DNA of 14,369 nt, from the NCBI GenBank assembly GCA_018679315.1, contig JAHHLF010000281.1:1-14369 (forward strand). The letters run 5' to 3'. The position numbers and the translations under genes were made by a program. The DNA comes from Bacteroidia bacterium (GTDB taxonomy: Bacteria > Bacteroidota > Bacteroidia > Flavobacteriales > Flavobacteriaceae). The notes beneath the pieces are model-generated. The model was given only the letters and a program-made list of their open reading frames with translations. It was not told the origin of the DNA and made no database searches. Of the stretch, positions 1-7,289 are shown in pieces. Numbering within the stretch: the first letter of the stretch is position 1; the number at the start of each line of letters is the position of its first letter.

Positions 1-30
1 GAGTTCTTTTACTTCTGCTTTTTTTGCCAT
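1..30 (-). CDS. rpsB: 30S ribosomal protein S2, N-terminal start only (partial)
   Basis: Only the first ten codons are inside the window, reading MAKKAEVKEL on the minus strand from an ATG at 28-30; the gene runs off the left edge. S2 proteins of Bacteroidota commonly begin with a short lysine-rich start followed by VKELLEAG, which this matches. Its place directly downstream of rplM and rpsI on the same strand is the usual Bacteroidota order rplM-rpsI-rpsB-tsf. S2 is a late-binding protein of the small ribosomal subunit. Identity rests on ten residues plus synteny, so it is good but not certain. The 173-base spacer before it is longer than expected inside a ribosomal operon and holds several potential hairpins. 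Confidence 0.75.
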   Translation of the reverse strand, partial: MAKKAEVKEL

Positions 31-76
31 TTTAATTTAGTTTACGTTCTTACTTTTAGCAACAACACAGTGGTTC

Positions 77-175
77 TTATCAAATGATAATAGCCTGCAT
101 TGTTTAGATGCTAAACTAATTACCCGGATTCTGAACTATAAGATGCCGGGATTTTATCGGGTTCCGTGATGGAAC
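77..175 (-). promoter_or_regulatory. Candidate structured leader upstream of rpsB
   Basis: Read on the minus strand, the rpsI-rpsB spacer contains four successive inverted repeats: GTTCC/GGAAC (175-161, 5-base loop), CCCGG/CCGGG (150-123, 18-base loop), GTTTAG/CTAAAC (116-102, 3-base loop) and TTATCA/TGATAA (90-77). None is followed by a T-tract, so they do not look like intrinsic terminators. Ribosomal protein operons are often autoregulated by mRNA leaders, and rpsB is regulated this way by S2 in gammaproteobacteria. That this spacer does the same is inference. Short stems of this kind can occur by chance in about 170 AT-rich bases. Confidence 0.3.
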
Positions 176-203
176 AATTCAATGAACTTATATAAAGATC
201 CAA

Positions 204-590
204 TTATCGTTTAGAGAACTGGAATTTCTTTCTTGCTTTTTTCTGGCCGTATTTTTTACGCTCAACCATTCTGGGATCCCTTGTCAGTAATCCCTCCGGC
301 TTTAATGCTCCACGATGTTCTTCATTAATTTCACAAAGCACTCTGGAAAGTGCAAGCCTGACCGCTTCAGCCTGACCAGTTGCACCTCCACCGTACACAT
401 TCACCTTTACATCATACGAGTTTGTCGTATCAGTAAGCGCAAAAGGTTGTCTAACCTTGTACTGAAGTGTTGGTGTTGGGAAATATTCTTCCAGAGTTCG
501 CTTATTCACCGTAAAATTCCCTTTACCCGCAGAAACATATACCCGGGCAACTGCTGTTTTACGCCTTCCTATTTTGTGAATAACATCCAT
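204..590 (-). CDS. rpsI: 30S ribosomal protein S9
   Basis: This 128-residue protein is full length for bacterial S9 (uS9). It begins MDVIHKIGRRKTAVARVYV, the typical S9 opening with the GRRKTA(V/I)AR motif, has the central GGG(A)TGQAEAVRLALSR segment, and ends in the basic tail KKARKKFQFSKR, whose last residues reach the P-site tRNA in the ribosome. The start ATG overlaps the rplM stop codon by one base (TAATG, 588-592), a stop-start arrangement that suggests translational coupling and reinitiation. L13 and S9 are paired this way in most bacteria. Nothing in the sequence looks abnormal. Confidence 0.98.
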   Translation of the reverse strand: MDVIHKIGRRKTAVARVYVSAGKGNFTVNKRTLEEYFPTPTLQYKVRQPFALTDTTNSYDVKVNVYGGGATGQAEAVRLALSRVLCEINEEHRGALKPEGLLTRDPRMVERKKYGQKKARKKFQFSKR

Positions 591-1045
591 TATTTAAAGC
601 TATTTAAATCAAATTCTTTTGGTTTCTGAGCCTCCTGCCCATGATCCTCTCCCGTGTATACACGAAGATTTCTGAAAAGAGCAGCGCCTAATTTATTCTT
701 AGGCAACATACCTTTGACTGCCTTTTCTACCAGGGCTTCAGGTTTTTTATCTAAAAGCTCCTGTGCAGTTCTTTCACGTTGCCCTCCTGGGTATCCGGTA
801 TAGCGCTGATAGATCTTCTGAGTCCATTTGTTGCCACTCAACTGGATCTTCTCAGCATTGACTACAATGATATTATCTCCACAATCTACATGAGGTGTAA
901 AATCAGGCTTGTGTTTTCCTCGTAACAATTTGGCAACTTTAGAGGCCAAACGACCTAATTGCTGGCCTTCAGCATCTACCAACAACCATTCTTTTGAAAC
1001 AGTGCTTCTGTTGGCCGATTTTGTTTTATAACTCAGTGTATCCAC
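590..1045 (-). CDS. rplM: 50S ribosomal protein L13
   Basis: At 151 residues this is normal length for bacterial L13 (uL13), an early assembly protein of the large subunit. Diagnostic segments are W(L)LVDAEGQQLGRLAS near residue 20, the LRGKHKPDFTPHVDCGD stretch near 42-58, VVNAEKIQLSGNKW, and AVKGMLPKNKLGAALFRNLRVY near 108-130. It is the first gene of the rplM-rpsI-rpsB operon and is divergent from the DUF5916 gene starting at 1290. The start at 1043-1045 is supported by the family's usual N-terminal length and by a promoter about 46 bases upstream. There is no clear Shine-Dalgarno sequence, as is usual in Bacteroidota. Confidence 0.98.
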   Translation of the reverse strand: MDTLSYKTKSANRSTVSKEWLLVDAEGQQLGRLASKVAKLLRGKHKPDFTPHVDCGDNIIVVNAEKIQLSGNKWTQKIYQRYTGYPGGQRERTAQELLDKKPEALVEKAVKGMLPKNKLGAALFRNLRVYTGEDHGQEAQKPKEFDLNSFK

Positions 1046-1091
1046 AGGGTACGCTTTTAGTATTAAAAATCACTCTTCCCAAAACGGGCTG

Positions 1092-1121
1092 CAAATGTAC
1101 GATTATTAAGTTGAATTACAA
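1092..1121 (-). promoter_or_regulatory. Bacteroidota-type promoter for rplM-rpsI-rpsB
   Basis: On the minus strand TTG (1119-1121) is followed after 19 bases by TACATTTG (1092-1099), a full match to the Bacteroidota primary sigma factor consensus TTG-N19-TAnnTTTG. Transcription would begin several bases further on, giving a leader of roughly 40 bases before the rplM ATG. It is the only promoter in this window with both elements clearly present. The rest of the 244-base divergent region 1046-1289 shows no comparable box facing the gene at 1290. Confidence 0.65.
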
Positions 1122-1289
1122 ATCGGGGTTCTCATTAAATAGAACGAATATTAAAAATGCCCGGATGGCTGATGGCGTCAATGGATACGGATGTTGCAAC
1201 TTTTTAAACTTTAACGAAAAATAAATAGATAAAACTGTAACGATTGCTTTTCTCTGTCGTCTTTTAGCTATCAACAAACAACCTGTAAT

Positions 1290-3941
1290 ATGTGCCTAAA
1301 GAGCAGATTTCTGTTTCTTGCCGTTTTTACACTTTCCGCCACATATGCACAAGATTCCACAGAGGTGGTCCAGAAAAGGATATATACAACTACCTCCATC
1401 GGAACAACCCCCGCACCTGCTATAGATGGTAGTTTGAATGACCAGGCATGGGACTTAGTAGATTGGACGACAGAATACATTGAGAACAGACCTGATGAAA
1501 ATACCCCGCCTAGTTATCAGACGCGTTTTAAGATCCTTTATGATACCAAAAACCTGTACATAGGTGTGAGGTGCCTGGATGGGGAACCTGACAAAATTAT
1601 CCGGCGTCTCTCCCGTAGAGATGGCTTTGAAGGAGATTGGATAGAATTCAATATAGATAGTTATTTCGACAAACGCACAGCGTTTTCATTCACTGTTACA
1701 GCCGCAGGCGTTAAAGGGGATGAGCTTATTTCCAACAATGGAAATAATTGGGATAGTAGCTGGAATCCTATTTGGTACGCGAAGTCGCAAATAGATGAGG
1801 AAGGCTGGACTGCCGAAATGCGCATTCCGCTCAGTCAGATCAAATTCAGTAAATCAGAAGATCAGATATGGGGACTCCAATCTACAAGACGATTTTTCAG
1901 GGAAGAAGAACGTTCTCTTTGGCAACGTGTGCCCCAGGACGCACCGGGTTGGGTAAGTGAATTTGGTGAGCTGCACGGACTTAAAGGACTGGTACCTCAA
2001 AAGCAGCTGGAAATTCAACCTTACTCAGTTGGAAAAGTAGAGAGCTTTGAAGCAGAGCCCGGGAATCCGTTTCGGGATGGAAACAACGGGGATTTTTCTG
2101 CGGGCCTGGATGCTAAAATTGGCATTACAAATGACCTGACACTTGACCTGACCATTAACCCGGACTTCGGACAAGTGGAGGCAGATCCCTCGGCTATAGC
2201 CCTGGATGGTTTTCAAATATTTTTCAGGGAGCAACGCCCCTTTTTTGTAGAGAATAAAAACATCTTTGATTTTAGGGTTTCGCGCTCAAATGCCGGAAAT
2301 ACCTTTGGGTCGGATAATGTATTTTATTCGCGAAGAGTGGGCCGTCGTCCGCAGGGATTCCCATCGACCACAGATGGCGAATATGTAGATATCCCCGATA
2401 ATACGCCCATAGCGGGTGCCGCACGCTTTAGCGGAAAAACAAAGGATGGTTGGTCTATTGGCGTCCTTGAAAGTGTGACAGACAGGCGATTTGCCTCTAT
2501 TGATAATAACGGTAACAGACGCGAAGAACTTGTTGAACCACTTACCAATTATTTTGTGGGTCGCCTACAAAAGGATTTCAATGACCGTAACTCCTATATC
2601 GGAGGGATCTTTACTGCTACAAACAGAGGTGAGCTTTCAGAGGGTCTTGACTTTCTGCACAAGCAGGCGTATACCGGAGGATTTGATTTCAAGCATAATT
2701 GGAAAGACCGCGTTTGGTATGTTGGCGGAAATATTAATTGGAGCCACGTAAGAGGAAGTGCAGATGCCATTCTTAATACACAACAATCAATCACCCATTT
2801 ATTCCAAAGAGAAGGCGCAGACCATGTGGAAGTAGATCCTACCCGGACTTCGTTGACAGGCACAGGGGGTAATTTACAATTGGGAAAGATAGGAGACGGA
2901 CACTGGCGTTTTGAGACCGGAGGTACCTGGCGATCACCCGAACTGGAACTGAATGATATTGGCTTTCAACGCCAGGCAGATGACATCCGGCATTATACCT
3001 GGGTAGGGTATAGGACACTCAAGCCCGATAATGTATTCAGGCAGCTCGGTCTAAACTATAACCATTGGACAGCTTGGGATTATGGCGGGAATCACAATTT
3101 ACTCCAATTCAACACCAATGCCTGGGCGAATTTTAAGAATAATTGGTTTGGCAATCTGGGCTTCAATTACAGTCCGGTCCGTTACAATAATTTTGCGCTC
3201 AGAGGAGGACCACGTCTTCGCCAATCTCCATCATTCTCTTTTTGGAATGGGATCAATACGGATAGCAGGAAGAAGATCAGGTTTGGAGTCTTTCAAAATG
3301 GAAATCGAGGCCTGGATAATTCCTATTCCAGATATAGCGTAGAATTCGGCGCCACATACCAACCTATTAACGCCCTGCGTATTTCGGCATGGCCCAATAT
3401 CAGTATTAACCAGGACAAACTTCAATACATAAGTACTGAAGAGGTAAATGGACAGCCGCTTTATCTCAACGGAAAGATCGATCAGCGAACTTTTAGCATG
3501 TCATTGCGGGTCAATTATACGATCAATCCCAACCTGACTTTACAATATTGGGGACAACCTTTTATTTCCAGAGGGAGGTATTCTAATTTTAAGTACATAA
3601 GTGATCCAATGGCTGAGGTCTTTGAAGATCGAATCACCCCTTATAATGATGGGCAGATCCAATTTGCCGATGGAAGTTATTCTGTAGATCAGGATATGAA
3701 TGGCACGACTGATTTTACATTTGGCGATCCCGATTTTTCATTTATTCAATTTCGATCCAATCTCGTTTTAAGGTGGGAATACATTCCCGGCTCCGAACTC
3801 TATTTAGTTTGGTCCCAGGATCTTTCGGAAAGCGGGGATCCAGAATTAGGACTAACAGAGAGCCTTAATAACACCCTGTTTGGGGATTCTAAACCCATGA
3901 ACATTTTCTTGATAAAAGCAACCTACAGATTTGTGTTTTAA
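1290..3941 (+). CDS. CBM9-like / DUF5916 outer-membrane-type protein, copy 1
   Basis: This 883-residue protein starts with a signal peptide, probably cut after TYA at residue 20. A carbohydrate-binding family 9-like beta-sandwich follows (about 30-230), recognisable from AIDGSLNDQAWD and YDTKNLYIGVRC. The rest (about 240-883) is DUF5916, with the hallmark NPDFGQVEADPSAIALDGF near 288 and RPFFVENKNIFDF. The C-terminal half is rich in alternating aromatic beta strands and ends KATYRFVF, the kind of aromatic-terminated last strand expected of an outer-membrane barrel. A DQDMNGTTD loop at 800-808 resembles a calcium-binding loop. The function is unknown; automatic labels such as hydrolase are unsupported, since I see no catalytic motif. 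It is followed 82 bases later by a paralogue. I found no convincing promoter box before it. Confidence 0.9.
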   Translation: MCLKSRFLFLAVFTLSATYAQDSTEVVQKRIYTTTSIGTTPAPAIDGSLNDQAWDLVDWTTEYIENRPDENTPPSYQTRFKILYDTKNLYIGVRCLDGEPDKIIRRLSRRDGFEGDWIEFNIDSYFDKRTAFSFTVTAAGVKGDELISNNGNNWDSSWNPIWYAKSQIDEEGWTAEMRIPLSQIKFSKSEDQIWGLQSTRRFFREEERSLWQRVPQDAPGWVSEFGELHGLKGLVPQKQLEIQPYSVGKVESFEAEPGNPFRDGNNGDFSAGLDAKIGITNDLTLDLTINPDFGQVEADPSAIALDGFQIFFREQRPFFVENKNIFDFRVSRSNAGNTFGSDNVFYSRRVGRRPQGFPSTTDGEYVDIPDNTPIAGAARFSGKTKDGWSIGVLESVTDRRFASIDNNGNRREELVEPLTNYFVGRLQKDFNDRNSYIGGIFTATNRGELSEGLDFLHKQAYTGGFDFKHNWKDRVWYVGGNINWSHVRGSADAILNTQQSITHLFQREGADHVEVDPTRTSLTGTGGNLQLGKIGDGHWRFETGGTWRSPELELNDIGFQRQADDIRHYTWVGYRTLKPDNVFRQLGLNYNHWTAWDYGGNHNLLQFNTNAWANFKNNWFGNLGFNYSPVRYNNFALRGGPRLRQSPSFSFWNGINTDSRKKIRFGVFQNGNRGLDNSYSRYSVEFGATYQPINALRISAWPNISINQDKLQYISTEEVNGQPLYLNGKIDQRTFSMSLRVNYTINPNLTLQYWGQPFISRGRYSNFKYISDPMAEVFEDRITPYNDGQIQFADGSYSVDQDMNGTTDFTFGDPDFSFIQFRSNLVLRWEYIPGSELYLVWSQDLSESGDPELGLTESLNNTLFGDSKPMNIFLIKATYRFVF

Positions 3942-3998
3942 AGCTCATAAACGATGTTAAAAAAATCGTAATGCCCGCAACTAGGATAGGCGTTTTCT

Positions 3999-4006
3999 TA
4001 AATTTG
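3999..4006 (+). promoter_or_regulatory. Possible -7 box for the second DUF5916 gene
   Basis: TAAATTTG matches the Bacteroidota -7 consensus TAnnTTTG and lies 17 bases before the ATG at 4024, implying a very short leader. No TTG is present at the expected -33 position, so this is a half match. If used, the second paralogue could be transcribed separately from the first. Confidence 0.35.
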
Positions 4007-4023
4007 ACCGGAAAGAATTTTCT

Positions 4024-6663
4024 ATGAGTCTGACTAGCCGTGTTGCCATTGCAACCTTCTTTATATTTTTTCTCTTTACATCATTACCTCTGACGGCTCA
4101 GGATAGCCTTCAGGTTGCACCGCCAAGAGTATATACTGCCATGGCTGTGGGAAATTCGACCCCTCCCGTTATTGACGGATTATTAACAGACGATGCCTGG
4201 AAGAATGCTGAATGGGCAGGTGACTTTATCGAATGGCTTCCGGATGAGAATACTCCCCCTGATGAGCAGTCCAAATTCCGGATCTTGTATGACCAAAAGA
4301 ATTTATATGTCGCCATTCGCTGCTTTGAAACAGATACAGAAAAGATTGATGCGCGATTATCAAGAAGAGATGGGTTTGTAGGAGACAGGGTGGGTGTTGT
4401 CATAGACAGTTATAATGACAAGCGTACTGCATTTACTTTCGTTGTTAATGCGGCGGGCGTCAAAGGAGATGAGTTTATCTCTGATAACGGGAATAATTCT
4501 GATGATAGTTGGAATCCTATTTGGTATACGGATACCAACATTGATGAAGAAGGTTGGACAGCTGAAATGCGAATTCCTCTGAGCCAGATCAAATTTGGAA
4601 AAGCAGATGAACAAGTATGGGGCTTGCAGGTGGCTCGGATGATATTTCGCGAGAACCAATGGTCTGTCTGGGATCGAATTCCTAGGGAAGCACCTGGCTG
4701 GGTAAGCGAATTTGGAGAACTGCGGGGACTTAAGAATATTGAGCCTCAAAAGCAGTTAGAAATTCAACCTTTTATGGTTACCCAGTGGGATACGTATCCT
4801 GAAGAAACAGGAAATCCCTTTAGAGATGGCTCAGATGTACTTTTGAATGGCGGTTTAGATGCCAAGATCGGTATTACGAACGACTTGACACTTGACCTGA
4901 CCGTTAACCCTGATTTTGGTCAGGTAGATGCAGATCCGGGCGCCATTGCTTTAGATGGATTTCAGATCTTCTTTCAGGAACGAAGACCTTTCTTTGTTGA
5001 GAATAAGAACATCTTTGATTTTGAATTTGCCAATGGGAATGACAACCTGTTCTACAGCCGGCGAATTGGAAGAAACCCGGCGGGTTTTCCTGATATAGCA
5101 TCAGATGAATTTGTAGATGTCCCAAATAATTCCACTATCCTGGGTGCGGCTAAATTTTCTGGTAAAACCAAAAACGGCTGGTCCATTGGGGTATTGGAAA
5201 GCGTAACCGGGAAAATGAATGCTGAGATCGATTCTAATGGCGACAGACGGGAAGAGATCGTTGAACCCTTGACGAATTATGCCGTTATACGCGCTCAAAA
5301 GGATTTTAATGAGCGAAACACCTTCATTGGAGGAATGTTTACTTCTACCAATCGGAAAATAGAAGGTGATCTCGATTTTCTGCATACATCTGCCTATACA
5401 GGAGGAATTGATTTCAGGCATATGTGGAAGAATCGCAACTATTTTATAGATGGAAATATAATAGCCAGTCATGTAAGTGGGAGTGAAGAGTCTATTTTGA
5501 GAACTCAGGAAAGTCTAACCCACCTCTTTCAGCGAACAGATGCAGGGCACGTAGAAGTAGACCCTACGCGTACGTCACTTACCGGAACAGCAGGCAGGAT
5601 TTCCCACGGGAAGGATGGAGGCGGTAATTGGAGGTATGAAGGCGGATTCATATGGAGATCTCCGGAACTGGAATTAAATGATATCGGCTTTCTGAGGCAG
5701 ACAGACGAAATCATCCAGTATGTAGATGTTAACTATTTGTGGTTGAAACCCACATCCTTATATCGCTCTTTTAGAATTGGGGCCGAGCAGTTCAGTTCCT
5801 ATGATTTCGAAGGCAATTATAATCGGATCCAATACGAATTAGAAGCCGAAATGTCCTATCAAAACCGTTGGTTTACAGAAGTAGGTTTTGGACATAAACC
5901 GCGTATTTTTTCTAATACAGTTTTACGCGGGGGGCCGCGATGGAGGTGGTCAGATGAAAATTTTGCCTATTTGTTCTTTGGATCGGATCGCAGCAAGAAG
6001 TTCTTCTTTACCTTGGGTTACGTGCGTAGCCAGGCACGGCAGGATAACTTTACTTTTCAACGTTACGTGGTACGACTCGGGTTTCAACCTTTTGATGCCT
6101 TCAATTTGTCGATCAATGCGAGCTATAGGCCCAACGTAAATAAAACCCAATATGTTACAGAAACGGCATTCGGTGCAGATCCCAGGTACATTATGGCAGA
6201 TATCGATCAAAAAACTATCAGTACAGCAGTACGTTTTAATTATAGTATTAATCCTAACCTGAGTGTGCAGTTTTATGGGGAACCTTTTATTTCCAGAGGT
6301 ATATATTCGAATTTTAACTATGTGAATAATTCCATTGCGGAAGATCTTAATGAGCGTACAACCCTATTGGAATCAAACCAGATCGCTTTTGCAGACGGCA
6401 CCTATTCTGTAGATGAAGATATTGATGGAAATATTGATTATACCATTGATGATCCCGACTTCTCGTTTGTCCAATTTCGTTCCAATCTTGTTGCCCGTTG
6501 GGAATACATACCAGGTTCAGAGATCTTCCTGGTATGGTCTCGTGGAGTGACCGGTTTCGGAGATCCGCTCGATACGCTTGGCAGGAGCCTGGATGAACAG
6601 ATCCTGGGTGAAGAAGCAGATGACACTTTTTTAATTAAGGTAACTTACCGCTTTGTCAGGTAG
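4024..6663 (+). CDS. CBM9-like / DUF5916 outer-membrane-type protein, copy 2
   Basis: This 879-residue paralogue of the preceding gene has the same architecture: signal peptide (cut likely after LTA at 25), CBM9-like domain (about 35-235; VIDGLLTDDAWKNAEW, YDQKNLYVAIRC) and DUF5916 (about 245-879; NPDFGQVDADPGAIALDGF, RPFFVENKNIFDF). The two copies are very similar through the CBM9 and early DUF5916 parts, diverge clearly around residues 590-700, and converge again near INPNLS...FISRG and IQ/VQFRSNL..RWEYIPGSE. A DEDIDGNID loop at 797-805 matches the calcium-loop pattern DxDx[DN]GxxD. Unlike copy 1 it ends in YRFVR, with arginine instead of a terminal aromatic residue. Function unknown; probably an envelope protein that binds or handles a glycan or other ligand, by inference from the CBM9-like domain only. 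Confidence 0.9.
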   Translation: MSLTSRVAIATFFIFFLFTSLPLTAQDSLQVAPPRVYTAMAVGNSTPPVIDGLLTDDAWKNAEWAGDFIEWLPDENTPPDEQSKFRILYDQKNLYVAIRCFETDTEKIDARLSRRDGFVGDRVGVVIDSYNDKRTAFTFVVNAAGVKGDEFISDNGNNSDDSWNPIWYTDTNIDEEGWTAEMRIPLSQIKFGKADEQVWGLQVARMIFRENQWSVWDRIPREAPGWVSEFGELRGLKNIEPQKQLEIQPFMVTQWDTYPEETGNPFRDGSDVLLNGGLDAKIGITNDLTLDLTVNPDFGQVDADPGAIALDGFQIFFQERRPFFVENKNIFDFEFANGNDNLFYSRRIGRNPAGFPDIASDEFVDVPNNSTILGAAKFSGKTKNGWSIGVLESVTGKMNAEIDSNGDRREEIVEPLTNYAVIRAQKDFNERNTFIGGMFTSTNRKIEGDLDFLHTSAYTGGIDFRHMWKNRNYFIDGNIIASHVSGSEESILRTQESLTHLFQRTDAGHVEVDPTRTSLTGTAGRISHGKDGGGNWRYEGGFIWRSPELELNDIGFLRQTDEIIQYVDVNYLWLKPTSLYRSFRIGAEQFSSYDFEGNYNRIQYELEAEMSYQNRWFTEVGFGHKPRIFSNTVLRGGPRWRWSDENFAYLFFGSDRSKKFFFTLGYVRSQARQDNFTFQRYVVRLGFQPFDAFNLSINASYRPNVNKTQYVTETAFGADPRYIMADIDQKTISTAVRFNYSINPNLSVQFYGEPFISRGIYSNFNYVNNSIAEDLNERTTLLESNQIAFADGTYSVDEDIDGNIDYTIDDPDFSFVQFRSNLVARWEYIPGSEIFLVWSRGVTGFGDPLDTLGRSLDEQILGEEADDTFLIKVTYRFVR

Positions 6664-6737
6664 GGATTCGCCTTATTCTATATACTATTACCCCCTTTTC
6701 CCCGTTTTTTTAGTTATAAAACTCTAAATCAAATAAG

Positions 6738-7238
6738 ATGAATCGTTTTTTACTGCTGGCAAGTTGTATTCTTTTCCTTAGCACATCCTGTTCTACGGAT
6801 AAAGACAATGATGGTAACTCCAGCGACAGTATAGTAGGCACCTGGGATGCTACTGCATTGCAAATAGACAATGAAACGGCCTCCGACGATGCAAAAAATG
6901 CACGGGATATTCTGAATTTTCTAACGGCGAGGGATTGTTATATCATGACCTTGAGTTTTAGGGCGGATCTTACCGTAGATACGGAGAATTCTGTAAACTA
7001 TCTTGAGATCAATGTCAATTCAGATGGTACCGGCCTCGATGTACCATGTCCTACCCAAAGTGATATGGAATCAAGCACATATACTTATGACAGTGGAACG
7101 CTGATCTATATTGATTCCGATATGCAATCTGTCACTATAGCGGTGGAGATCGATGGAAATACAATGCTAGTGGATGCTCAGGACCTCGATATACCAAATT
7201 TTAATGACAGCGGTAAATTGGTATTTGTAAAACGATAA
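6738..7238 (+). CDS. Lipocalin-like lipoprotein
   Basis: This 166-residue protein opens with a lipoprotein signal peptide (MNRFLLLASCILFLSTSC) whose lipobox cysteine is residue 18, followed by an acidic, flexible STDKDNDGNSSDS stretch. The mature part begins IVGTWDAT, the typical first strand of the lipocalin-like family common in Bacteroidota, and ends with GKLVFVKR as a closing strand. Two cysteines (in ARDCYIM and VPCPTQ) could form a disulphide across the barrel. It lies 74 bases after the second DUF5916 gene on the same strand with no terminator between, so co-transcription is possible, and it is closed by a strong terminator. Ligand and role are unknown. Confidence 0.85.
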   Translation: MNRFLLLASCILFLSTSCSTDKDNDGNSSDSIVGTWDATALQIDNETASDDAKNARDILNFLTARDCYIMTLSFRADLTVDTENSVNYLEINVNSDGTGLDVPCPTQSDMESSTYTYDSGTLIYIDSDMQSVTIAVEIDGNTMLVDAQDLDIPNFNDSGKLVFVKR

Positions 7239-7260
7239 GAAACTAGAAAATATACATTTA

Positions 7261-7289
7261 AAGCCCTGCATTTTTATGCAGGGTTTTTT
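7261..7289 (+). terminator. Rho-independent terminator between convergent genes
   Basis: An 8-bp stem CCCTGCAT (7264-7271) / ATGCAGGG (7276-7283) with a TTTT loop is followed by six T on the plus strand, a classic intrinsic terminator for the lipocalin-like gene. On the minus strand the stem is followed by CTTTAAATG, a weaker tract, so it may also end polA transcripts. The T-tract overlaps the polA stop codon at 7288-7290. Confidence 0.85.

Noticed and set aside
994..1224. 76-residue plus-strand open frame across the rplM start and divergent region
   Set aside because: It overlaps the rplM coding start and runs against its promoter, and the predicted protein shows no signal peptide, domain or family resemblance.
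1200..1289. Promoter for the first DUF5916 gene
   Set aside because: I checked each TA in this stretch for TAnnTTTG; none matches. TAACGATTG is close but has the wrong internal spacing.
3951..3969. ACGAT/ATCGT inverted repeat between the two DUF5916 genes as a terminator
   Set aside because: The stem is only five base pairs with a 9-base A-rich loop and no T-tract follows, so it is likely chance.
4360..4749. 129-residue open frame antisense to the second DUF5916 gene
   Set aside because: It lies wholly inside a well-supported gene, has no recognisable domain or promoter, and its composition is what is expected of a shadow frame.
1290..6663. Polysaccharide utilisation locus or SusC/SusD pair
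   Set aside because: The two large proteins are CBM9-like/DUF5916, not TonB-dependent SusC and SusD, and no glycoside hydrolase or regulator of such loci is next to them.
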